Shown: positions 1 through 4,371 of the stretch, in pieces
How positions within the stretch are numbered: the stretch's first letter is position 1
Layout: every line of letters begins with the position of its first letter
NCBI GenBank assembly: GCA_005884855.1
Contig: VAZS01000089.1
Location: 1 to 5,347, forward strand
From: Alphaproteobacteria bacterium
GTDB taxonomy: Bacteria; Pseudomonadota; Alphaproteobacteria; Rhizobiales; Xanthobacteraceae
Length of the DNA: 5,347 nucleotides
Direction of reading: 5' to 3'
Notes under the pieces: generated by a model
Seen by the model: the letters and a program-made list of their open reading frames with translations, nothing else
Databases searched by the model: none
What the model was told of the DNA's origin: nothing
Made by a program: the position numbers and the translations under genes

Positions 1-163
1 AGCCCGAAGAGATGGTCTCCACATCCATCGAACGGTCGTTCTTGCCCAGCTTCATGACCGAGCCCTTCCCGAACTGCCGCTCGATCTGGGAGAGCGCGGC
101 GGACAGGGCCTTGGTCTTGTCCATAGAGGATCCTTCAACGATACGCAGGGCAGTGGCAGACAT
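1..163 (-). CDS. recA: Recombinase A, N-terminal part (runs off the left edge)
   Basis: RecA is the ATP-dependent strand-exchange recombinase. It also acts as the co-protease that triggers LexA self-cleavage in the SOS response. The visible 54 residues begin [20 protein letters not shown] and continue through [18 protein letters not shown] and a DVETISSG segment. This is the N-terminal helix and linker of RecA in the Bradyrhizobium group; the Walker A and B motifs lie beyond the edge. The start at 163 is chosen because AAGGAG (172-177 on the complement) lies 8 bases upstream. The inner ATG at 124 (MDKTKAL) matches the start of shorter RecA proteins, but it has no comparable ribosome site. The gene reads away from the rest of the window under an SOS promoter at 267-302. 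Identity is close to certain; only the annotated start could differ. Confidence 0.96.
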   Translation of the reverse strand, partial: MSATALRIVEGSSMDKTKALSAALSQIERQFGKGSVMKLGKNDRSMDVETISSG

Positions 164-223
164 AGGTGGTGCTCCTTATGGCGGGGATTCGCTAGCGGGA
201 CAAACGGCGCGGTAAACGGCAGT

Positions 224-269
224 TGACGGAACGCGACGGAACAAGTGATGGAACAACTGATGGAACAAT
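224..269. repeat. Tandem degenerate 12-base repeat in the recA leader
   Basis: Four head-to-tail units share the core GGAAC: TGACGGAACG (224-233), CGACGGAACAAG (234-245), TGATGGAACAAC (246-257) and TGATGGAACAAT (258-269). The last two differ at one base. On the recA-coding strand they read as GTTCC-type units, mostly within the predicted untranslated leader. Each contains a LexA half-site tetranucleotide, but the steps are 10, 12 and 12 bases, not 11. Function unknown: a simple tandem duplication, extra weak LexA contacts, or an RNA leader element are all possible. Confidence 0.7.
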
Positions 270-295
270 GTACCCTTTTTGTTCCCAGTTCGCAA
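267..295 (-). promoter_or_regulatory. recA promoter (-35/-10)
   Basis: Read on the minus strand, TTGCGA (290-295) is followed after exactly 17 bases by TACATT (267-272), a good sigma-70 type promoter. Transcription should start near 260, leaving a leader of about 95 bases before the recA ATG. The -35 hexamer lies inside the LexA box at 288-302, so LexA binding would block polymerase directly. The element assignment is by pattern; the position relative to recA and the LexA box supports it. Confidence 0.75.
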
Positions 296-302
296 TATGT
301 TC
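288..302 (-). promoter_or_regulatory. LexA (SOS) operator of recA
   Basis: GTTCGCAATATGTTC on the plus strand is a direct repeat GTTC-N7-GTTC, the established LexA box of alphaproteobacteria (it differs from the E. coli CTG-N10-CAG palindrome). It overlaps the -35 hexamer of the recA promoter about 125 bases upstream of the start codon, as expected for SOS repression. Further GTTC/GAAC half-sites nearby (281-284, and 229-266) do not have the 11-base step. Confidence 0.88.
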
Positions 303-320
303 TTTTACAAATTCGGGCGC

Positions 321-368
321 TGGCCTGTTTTGATCCACAGTGGCCTACTTTAAGTAACGCACTGGCCT
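321..368 (+). repeat. TGGCCT direct-repeat cluster, left copy
   Basis: Three units begin TGGCCTGTTTTGAT (321), TGGCCTACTTTAAG (341) and TGGCCTAATTTGAT (363), with steps of 20 and 22 bases. A second cluster with the same unit and the same 22-base step occurs at 1715-1742 in the same orientation. Repeats of this TGGCCTACTTT kind resemble the multiple terminal repeats of IS21-family elements as I remember them, so this may be a relic insertion-sequence end. No transposase is present, so that reading is inference. Confidence 0.55.
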
Positions 369-397
369 AATTTGATTTTTGGAACAGAACGTGAAGC

Positions 398-417
398 GCT
401 GTCCGTTAACGGACAGC
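398..417. promoter_or_regulatory. Perfect 20-base palindrome (candidate operator)
   Basis: GCTGTCCGTTAACGGACAGC is a perfect inverted repeat with 10-base arms and no spacer. It lies 67 bases upstream of the GTG start at 485. Symmetry of this length with no loop suggests a dimeric repressor site (TetR- or MarR-like size) or a recombinase site rather than a transcript hairpin. No regulator gene adjoins it, and the binding protein is unknown. Confidence 0.45.
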
Positions 418-426
418 TAACGACCC

Positions 427-440
427 CCGTAGTTCTACGG
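427..440. promoter_or_regulatory. Inverted repeat CCGTAG-TT-CTACGG (candidate regulator site)
   Basis: Six-base arms CCGTAG and CTACGG flank a TT spacer. The same core with ATA following (CTACGGATA) recurs at 1841-1857, so the motif is probably a recurring site in this genome. The arms recall the short TAC/GTA-containing sites of NarL/FixJ-type response regulators, but this link is only inference. It lies 44 bases upstream of the gene at 485. Confidence 0.4.
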
Positions 441-484
441 ATAGTCTCGTACCAATGGCGCCGCCAACAGCTTACGTTGAATAG

Positions 485-724
485 GTGCCCAAGTACTTCT
501 TCAACGTCTACCACAGCCGCAAGCCGCCCCGGATCGACCAGGACGGGCAGCGATTTGACGATGACGCCGCAGCTTGCCGGGAAGCTACCAAAGTTGCCGC
601 CGACTCGGTCGCTGATCTGAAGAATAAATTCCAGATCGGGGATGAATGGCGGCTTGAGGTGACAAGCGACATGCAGAAGGAGCCGCTCTACGTCGTCCGC
701 TTTAGTGTGAAACGCACCGACTAG
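485..724 (+). CDS. DUF6894-type small protein, 79 residues
   Basis: The product resembles the DUF6894 family of small alphaproteobacterial proteins, common in Bradyrhizobium and Methylobacterium and of unknown function. Seen in the sequence: an opening PKYFFNVY strand (2-9), an acidic D-x-D-G turn (18-21), an alanine-rich helix with CREATKVAAD (31-40), then WRLEV (55-59) and PLYVVRFSV (67-75) strands. This is the family's usual order, and 79 residues is near its usual length. The start is GTG at 485: a TAG stop lies immediately before it in frame, so no longer form is possible. The ribosome site is weak. The protein has no signal peptide or membrane segment and is likely cytoplasmic. It stands alone, with palindromic sites at 398-440 upstream. 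The call as a real gene is strong; the function is not known. Confidence 0.85.
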   Translation: MPKYFFNVYHSRKPPRIDQDGQRFDDDAAACREATKVAADSVADLKNKFQIGDEWRLEVTSDMQKEPLYVVRFSVKRTD

Positions 725-905
725 GTGAATTGCGGCCTCAGCCGGAACATTGAAATACGTTCCCGCCCGCCTCGGTTTGCAGAATCTGTCGTGTGTGAGG
801 AACCTAATACACGCGTTACAGTTGAGGCCACATCATCGTGCGGCCCTCGGCAATCATCGGTGACAGAGAGACGTTACAGCGCTCCCGCCCAGTCGGAGAG
901 CGCGC

Positions 906-1073
906 ATGGAATTAACTACCAGCGCCGGCACTGAGTCCCGTGAGGTTCGCTGCGATCGGTGCGGCGCAAAGCCAAAACTCATTGAGAAGATGCTTGATCC
1001 GCGCAGAGGCGAAACCCTCCGGATGTACAACTGCACCTGCGGGGCGCAAACTTGGACTAGCAGCGCAGATTGA
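906..1073 (+). CDS. Small zinc-ribbon-like protein, 55 residues
   Basis: This short frame begins MELTTSAG and carries C16-x-x-C19-G followed by C43-x-C45-G. The four cysteines are arranged as two knuckles of a zinc ribbon, about 23 residues apart. The centre (KPKLIEKMLDPRRGETLRMY) is charged and the end is CTCGAQTWTSSAD. GGAG at 895-898, 7 bases before the ATG, is a good ribosome site, and a hairpin terminator follows 29 bases after the stop. Those three points together make the gene convincing despite its size. Small ribbon proteins of this form are common as uncharacterised genes in Bradyrhizobium and may bind nucleic acid or a protein partner, which is inference. A long minus-strand frame crosses it and is judged spurious. 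Confidence 0.75.
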   Translation: MELTTSAGTESREVRCDRCGAKPKLIEKMLDPRRGETLRMYNCTCGAQTWTSSAD

Positions 1074-1101
1074 AGCGCATCGGCTAGGCGTGGTGAGGTA
1101 A

Positions 1102-1126
1102 GGCCGCCTCAGTTGGGCGGCTCTTT
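1102..1126 (+). terminator. Rho-independent terminator after the zinc-ribbon gene
   Basis: GCCGCC (1103-1108) pairs with GGCGGC (1116-1121) around a 7-base loop, extended by one G-U pair (1102 with 1122), and is followed by TCTTT. The T-run is short, but the place just after the 55-residue gene fits its role. Confidence 0.6.
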
Positions 1127-1328
1127 CATGAGAGTGCGGCCGAGAGATTGGCCATTTCGCGCTTATAGCGATCCACGGACGGGCTTGACCTGCAAACGTT
1201 GGCCCTCGACCCTTTTTCCCGCTCACCAATTTTGCAAGCGGTATTGTTTGATTGCCACTGATACGACCGCTCGAATGGAAGTCATCCAGCAAGTAAAAGC
1301 ACTTACTGATATCTGACTCCGAAAACAC

Positions 1329-1505
1329 ATGCTCATAACCTTGGGCGATATTGAGCGCCTGTTCGATGAAGAACCGAGTCGAGCTATCTGGGTTATTCGG
1401 CCTTTGTCGATTCCATCCGCAATGCGTCATCACAATCGCATGGACCCTTGGCACATGATTGATGCCGGCTTGGCTATTGAACTTCACGAAACGGCCCCAG
1501 CGTAA
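1329..1505 (+). CDS. Doubtful small ORF, 58 residues
   Basis: The frame reads MLITLGDIERLFDEEPSRAI, then WVIRPLSIP, and later DPWHMIDAGLAIELHE. The composition is protein-like (balanced acidic, hydrophobic and tryptophan residues), but I do not recognise the family. A TGA lies in frame at 1314-1316; before it the same frame reads MEVIQQVKALTDI, so this might be the remnant of a longer broken gene. No Shine-Dalgarno sequence precedes the ATG, and base composition is less GC-rich than core genes of this genome type. A hairpin begins over its last codons, and the plus-strand terminator at 1671 is further downstream. An antisense frame covers the same bases, so strand is not certain. Treat as a hypothetical or decayed gene. 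Confidence 0.3.
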   Translation: MLITLGDIERLFDEEPSRAIWVIRPLSIPSAMRHHNRMDPWHMIDAGLAIELHETAPA

Positions 1506-1524
1506 GGGAGAACGCTGAGGCCGT
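1491..1524 (-). terminator. Imperfect hairpin, terminator-like on the minus strand
   Basis: ACGGCC-C-CAGCGT (1491-1503) faces ACGCTG-A-GGCCGT (1512-1524) across an 8-base loop. The single odd position is C opposite A on the plus strand but U opposite G, a valid wobble pair, in minus-strand RNA. The minus transcript would therefore form an unbroken 13-pair stem, followed by TTTCG, a poor T-run. It resembles the better terminator at 1970-2001. No convincing minus-strand gene lies just upstream of it. Confidence 0.4.
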
Positions 1525-1670
1525 GGGGTGCGGGACAAAGCCCGTGGGGGCCGGTGCCGGGGCTGCTGAAACCCGACATGCCCACATAAAGGCGTTAATC
1601 CATCATCGTTCCGAACACATTCGGTTGATACGATTTGAGTGACGCTCGATGGCGTTTTTCCAGAGAACTT

Positions 1671-1713
1671 GCCCCGTCCCCGTATTGCCATGGCCGGATG
1701 GGGCTTTTCTTTT
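1671..1713 (+). terminator. Rho-independent terminator, plus strand
   Basis: GCCCCGTCC (1671-1679) pairs with GGATGGGGC (1696-1704), nine pairs including one G-U wobble, followed directly by TTTTCTTTT. The loop of 16 bases is long but contains its own GGCCATGGCC self-complementarity. On the minus strand the wobble becomes an A-C mismatch, so the plus strand is the functional one. The transcript it ends is not obvious: either a message through 1329-1505 or a small RNA between about 1520 and 1670. Confidence 0.6.
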
Positions 1714-1714
1714 G

Positions 1715-1742
1715 TGGCCTACTTTGAATCTGCGAGTGGCCT
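1715..1742 (+). repeat. TGGCCT direct-repeat cluster, right copy
   Basis: Two units starting TGGCCTACTTTGAA (1715) and TGGCCTATTTCGG (1737) repeat the 22-base step of the cluster at 321-368, in the same orientation. The first shares TGGCCTACTTT with the unit at 341. The two clusters bracket a 1.4-kb segment. A relic insertion-sequence end is possible but unproven. Confidence 0.5.
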
Positions 1743-1840
1743 ATTTCGGCCATGACCCAAATTCGAGCCTAGCCAGTTTCGGACACAGTGCTCTGAATTC
1801 ATTAGTAACTGATGGAAGCGAAAGCACCTGTTCCAAATAT

Positions 1841-1857
1841 ACGTAAAACTACGGATA
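1841..1857. repeat. Second copy of the CGTA...CTACGGATA motif
   Basis: ACGTAAAACTACGGATA shares 13 of 16 bases with CGTAGTTCTACGGATA at 428-443. The left arm is partly decayed, so symmetry is weaker here. No gene start lies close downstream, so if it is a regulator site its target is not evident in this window. Confidence 0.4.
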
Positions 1858-1969
1858 TGCGGGGTGCTCTCGGTAAGGCTACCCGAGCCGGAAAACGCTA
1901 GACCCATCGTGTGGACGGGGGTGCGTCGTTCATATAAGCAGACCTCCCGCAGGCCGCACGCAAGCGCAA

Positions 1970-2001
1970 GAAAACGGCCCCAGCTCGGGGAAGCTGAGGC
2001 C
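1970..2001 (-). terminator. Rho-independent terminator of the 76-residue gene
   Basis: In minus-strand RNA, GGCC-U-CAGCU (2001 to 1992) pairs with AGCUG-G-GGCC (1985 to 1976) around a 6-base loop, and then comes GTTTTCTTG. The U-G pair is unbroken on this strand and would be an A-C mismatch on the other. It lies about 80 bases after the TGA of the gene at 2080-2310 and fits as its terminator. Confidence 0.65.
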
Positions 2002-2079
2002 TCGGGAAGTGCTCTGTGTCAGGTCACGACACCTCAGCTAAATTCGTTGCGCCAAAAAAGGTTCCACCCGCGGTCTTCC

Positions 2080-2310
2080 TCAGTCGGCGCTCGGCAGCCG
2101 TCGCATGGTGAACTCGATCTCGCCACCCGGCAGTTCACGCCAGCTTTCCACCCCGCTCATATAGGCAGCCTTGGGATAGCGGTTGAGGAAGTCGCGGGCC
2201 TTGGAGCGCGCCTTGTCGCGCGGCAGTGTGAAGGTCTCGCGCACATAGCCGTCGTCCGGCTTCCGCCGTCTGGCCATGCGGTCTGCCAATTCGCGCGGGC
2301 GAAAGGCCAT
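2080..2310 (-). CDS. Conserved-looking small protein of unknown function, 76 residues
   Basis: The protein starts MAFRPRELADRMARRRKPDD and is strongly basic in its first 17 residues. A region GYVRETFTLPRDKARSKARDF (21-41) follows, then FLNRYPKAAYMSGVESWREL (41-60) and a final strand GEIEFTMRRL (63-72). I take it to be a Rhizobiales hypothetical family, recalled from general appearance and without a known function. The start at 2310 has GGAG 8 bases upstream, a good site. No signal peptide or membrane span is seen, so it should be cytoplasmic. The basic N-terminus could contact nucleic acid, which is inference. It stands alone: a terminator follows at 1970-2001, and the upstream side faces the plus-strand unit beginning at 2515. 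High GC at third positions supports real coding. Confidence 0.8.
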   Translation of the reverse strand: MAFRPRELADRMARRRKPDDGYVRETFTLPRDKARSKARDFLNRYPKAAYMSGVESWRELPGGEIEFTMRRLPSAD

Positions 2311-2514
2311 ATCGCCAACTCCAACACAACGACCGCCTGAATATAGGCCTCGCCGAGGCTAATCCGAGTCCCCTAAGGGCCGGACGAGATTGAACGAAAT
2401 TGAGTCGCCTCCCGGACATAACGGGGATACCATGGGCACATCGTCCGGCTACGAACCTCAGGCGCCGGCGACCGGGAGCCCCAATCGGACTCCCGCCTCG
2501 GTCGCGAGTGAGTT

Positions 2515-2688
2515 ATGGCGCAATCTCTTCACCTACTCGAACAGGCGCGGCGATGCCGCCGTCTCGCTCACGATTGTACCGATGGAGAGGTGCGCGAAAC
2601 TCTTTTGAGGCTCGCGGACGAGTACAGCGTCAGGGCCGCGACGCTGGAAGATAGCTCAGTTCAGGCGTCGGACGATCGCAACGAATGA
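2515..2688 (+). CDS. Small helical protein, 57 residues, unknown function
   Basis: The frame reads MAQSLHLLEQARRCRRLAHD, then CTDGEVRETLLRLADEYSVR and AATLED. It is predicted to be two helices, with charged and leucine residues spaced for packing. The pattern RCRRLAHDCTDxEVRETLLRLADEY is one I recognise from many small Rhizobiales hypothetical proteins; none has an assigned function that I know. The start at 2515 is forced, because TGA lies in frame two codons before it. The ribosome site is weak (GAG in the preceding bases). It ends 54 bases before the first Crp/Fnr regulator on the same strand, so the two may share a message. Cys14 and Cys21 could form a metal site or a disulfide, but there is no direct evidence. 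A longer alternative frame over the same bases (2432-2608) is a shadow. Confidence 0.78.
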   Translation: MAQSLHLLEQARRCRRLAHDCTDGEVRETLLRLADEYSVRAATLEDSSVQASDDRNE

Positions 2689-2742
2689 CGGCGCGCGGCC
2701 ATGCCGTCTCGATCTTCCGACAACCAGGAGAGATCGCTCGCC

Positions 2743-3543
2743 ATGCCCCACCGCGAGCTACGCACCAACCGGCTGCTTTCGCTGCTATCGGATGAGGACT
2801 ACGAGTGGCTACGGCCGCATTTGTCCCAGGTCGATCTGGAATACAGAAAGAGCCTCTACGAGGCGTCGCGTCCGATCGAGCAGGTGTACTTCCCGATCGA
2901 CGGCGTCGCCTCGCTGGTAATTACGACGGCGGACGGCGCCAGTGCCGAGGTTGGCACGATCGGTAGCGAGGGAATGGTGGGACTGCCGGTCTGCCTTGGC
3001 GCGCGCGAGGCGCCGTCCACTGTTTACGTGCAGGTACCCGGAACGGCGCTGAAGATGGACGCTGACGCGCTCCGCGGCGAGATGCAGCGCAGCCCGACCC
3101 TGCACCGGACCATGCTGCGCTATGCGCATGCCTTCTTCAATCAGGTGGCGCAGTCGGCCGCCTGCGCTCACCTTCACCACGTCGAGCAGCGCTGTTGCCG
3201 GTGGCTCTTGATGACGCGCGACCGGATGCCTTCTGACGATTTTCTGCTCACCCACGAATTCCTGGGCATGATGCTCGGCGTCCGGCGAACAACCGTGACC
3301 GACGTCATGGGCGACCTGCAGAAGGAAGGCCTGATCCGGTACCGCCGCGGCCTGCTTCGCTGTGTCCCGTTTCCGACACCGGATTGCTTCTTAGCGCACA
3401 TCTGTCGCCAGATTACTGGGCCAGTACATAGGCCCGGAGCGGACGTTATGACGGCTACCGGACCGACAATGCCCTGTGGCGATCCCTATAAAGGGCTTCC
3501 GCGGGCCGCCTCTCGGAGCGCCCCTTCCAACCCCCTGCGGTAA
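2743..3543 (+). CDS. Crp/Fnr-type transcriptional regulator with aberrant C-terminus
   Basis: The 266-residue product has an N-terminal cyclic-nucleotide-binding-like barrel (about 10-120, including IEQVYFPIDGVASLV and GTIGSEGMVGLP), a dimerisation helix (about 125-155, RYAHAFFNQVAQSAACAH), and a Crp-type helix-turn-helix (169-190, LTHEFLGMMLGVRRTTVTDV). The phosphate-binding arginine-serine motif of true Crp and the iron-sulfur cysteines of Fnr are absent, so the signal is unknown. After G203 the family's second wing strand and closing LDR...CECY segment are missing. They are replaced by 63 unrelated residues with rarer codons (TTA, AGG, ATA-like composition). The start at 2743 is preferred over the ATG at 2701 because AGGAGAGA (2726-2733) precedes it and MPHRELRTNRLL is the family's usual beginning. 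A second regulator follows after 31 bases. DNA binding is possible but the wing is probably altered. Confidence 0.87.
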   Translation: MPHRELRTNRLLSLLSDEDYEWLRPHLSQVDLEYRKSLYEASRPIEQVYFPIDGVASLVITTADGASAEVGTIGSEGMVGLPVCLGAREAPSTVYVQVPGTALKMDADALRGEMQRSPTLHRTMLRYAHAFFNQVAQSAACAHLHHVEQRCCRWLLMTRDRMPSDDFLLTHEFLGMMLGVRRTTVTDVMGDLQKEGLIRYRRGLLRCVPFPTPDCFLAHICRQITGPVHRPGADVMTATGPTMPCGDPYKGLPRAASRSAPSNPLR

Positions 3544-3574
3544 ATCGGCCCGACCGACCGGGCGGGATGTCGCA

Positions 3575-4288
3575 GTGCGGATACAAGTTTCAAGAGTCGG
3601 TCTTCCCCTGGACAACAAGCTTCTGGCTTCGCTTCCGCGCGGTGATTTCGACCGGCTGCTTCCACATGTTTCGACTGTCCCCCTGCAGCAGGGATCGGTG
3701 GTGATCGAAGCGGGTGACGAGGTCGATCAGATCTATTTCCCGCATTTCGGCATGCTGTCGTTGCTCGCGGTTCTGCGCGACGGAAAGGCCATCGAGACCG
3801 CGACCGTCGGTCGGGAGGGCGTGGTCGGCGCGATGGCGGGACTCGGGCTTTACAAATCGCTGGTTCGGGTCGTCGTGCAGATGCCGATGGCGTGCAGCAA
3901 GATCCCGGCCACCCACTTCCGGACCATCGCCGCCACCAGCGATCCGCTGCGCAATCTCTCGATCCGGTACAACGAAGTACTGTTGTCGCAGGCGCGGGTC
4001 ACGGCCGCCTGCAACGCGCTGCATTCGATCGAGGCCCGATTTTGCCGCTGGCTGCTGCAATGCGCGGATCGGGCGGCGAGCGACACCGTTCCGTTGACCC
4101 AGGAATTTCTCGCCGAAATGCTGGGCGTAAGGCGCACATCGGTCACGGAAGTCGCAAGCAAGGTGCAAAGCGCGGGCGCAATCAGTTATTCGCGCGGGAT
4201 CATCAAGATTCTCGATCGGGCTGCGCTGATGCGGTTGTCGTGCGAATGCTACGACACCCTGGTGGATCAATCCGCCCTGCTGACCTGA
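3575..4288 (+). CDS. Crp/Fnr-type transcriptional regulator, complete
   Basis: The 237-residue product has the effector barrel (about 12-125, with VDQIYFPHFGMLSLL and VGREGVVGAMAGLGL), a long helix with SQARVTAACNALHSIEARFC, a helix-turn-helix (174-195, LTQEFLAEMLGVRRTSVTEV), the wing IISYSRGIIKILDR-like segment (203-215) and the closing SCECYDTL (222-229). All parts of the family are present at the usual length. It lacks the Crp phosphate-binding arginine and Fnr cysteines, so it belongs to the Rhizobiales group whose ligand is unknown. GTG at 3575 is chosen because GCGGGA lies about 8 bases upstream and the length then fits. An ATG at 3476 would add 33 low-complexity residues and overlap the previous gene. 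It is a diverged paralogue of the regulator before it and probably shares its message. It could act as a dimeric DNA-binding activator or repressor. Confidence 0.9.
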   Translation: MRIQVSRVGLPLDNKLLASLPRGDFDRLLPHVSTVPLQQGSVVIEAGDEVDQIYFPHFGMLSLLAVLRDGKAIETATVGREGVVGAMAGLGLYKSLVRVVVQMPMACSKIPATHFRTIAATSDPLRNLSIRYNEVLLSQARVTAACNALHSIEARFCRWLLQCADRAASDTVPLTQEFLAEMLGVRRTSVTEVASKVQSAGAISYSRGIIKILDRAALMRLSCECYDTLVDQSALLT

Positions 4289-4371
4289 TCGTCCCGAGCG
4301 CCTCGCCGTCGGGCGCCGCCCGGATGTTTCCACGAACCCAGCGCCTTGATCTCGGTTCGCTCGAAAACGGT

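Larger units (their letters stand above)
303..484. other. Intergenic region between recA and the DUF6894 gene
   Basis: No gene is supported here. With the recA promoter it forms a gap of more than 300 bases between the divergent genes at 163 and 485. It holds three TGGCCT repeats (321-368), a perfect 20-base palindrome (398-417) and a second 14-base palindrome (427-440). An open frame running through 372-620 has biased, low-complexity content and overlaps the better-supported gene at 485, so it is not called. Confidence 0.7.
1506..2079. other. Long non-coding stretch with hairpins and repeats
   Basis: No gene is supported in these 570 bases. They hold a GC-rich stretch with short inverted repeats (for example CGGG 1531-1534 with CCCG 1541-1544), the plus-strand terminator at 1671-1713, a TGGCCT repeat pair (1715-1742), a CTACGGATA motif (1841-1857), and the terminator of the minus-strand gene at 2080. 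The content looks like decayed accessory DNA, possibly with an unannotated transcript that ends at 1713. Confidence 0.6.

Noticed and set aside
381..407. GGAAC...CGTT as an EcfG general-stress promoter
   Set aside because: The spacer is 18 bases; the usual spacing is about 16-17, and the CGTT is part of the 20-base palindrome.
372..620. 82-residue plus-strand frame
   Set aside because: Serine/threonine-rich shadow of the DUF6894 gene, with no ribosome site or family features.
912..1691. A 259-residue minus-strand open frame
   Set aside because: No domain is recognisable, no ribosome site precedes 1691, and it crosses the zinc-ribbon gene, its terminator and a 13-pair hairpin. It lies opposite a plausible plus-strand frame in the register where antisense frames stay open by chance.
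2135..2419. 94-residue minus-strand frame
   Set aside because: Overlaps the better-supported 76-residue gene in another frame of the same strand and has a shadow-type composition rich in R, G and L.
2390..2654. Two overlapping plus-strand frames (2390-2608 and 2400-2654)
   Set aside because: Both run across the 57-residue gene in other frames and lack recognisable features.
2809..3255. 148-residue minus-strand frame
   Set aside because: Antisense shadow of the first Crp-type regulator.
3418..3435. GGGCC/GGCCC hairpin as a terminator inside the first regulator's tail
   Set aside because: Only five pairs and no T-run follows; kept as unremarkable.
4310..4322. CGGGC-GCC-GCCCG as a terminator between the converging genes
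   Set aside because: Short loop, no T-run on either strand.
3590..4333. 247-residue minus-strand frame
   Set aside because: Antisense shadow of the second Crp-type regulator; high GC makes such frames stay open.
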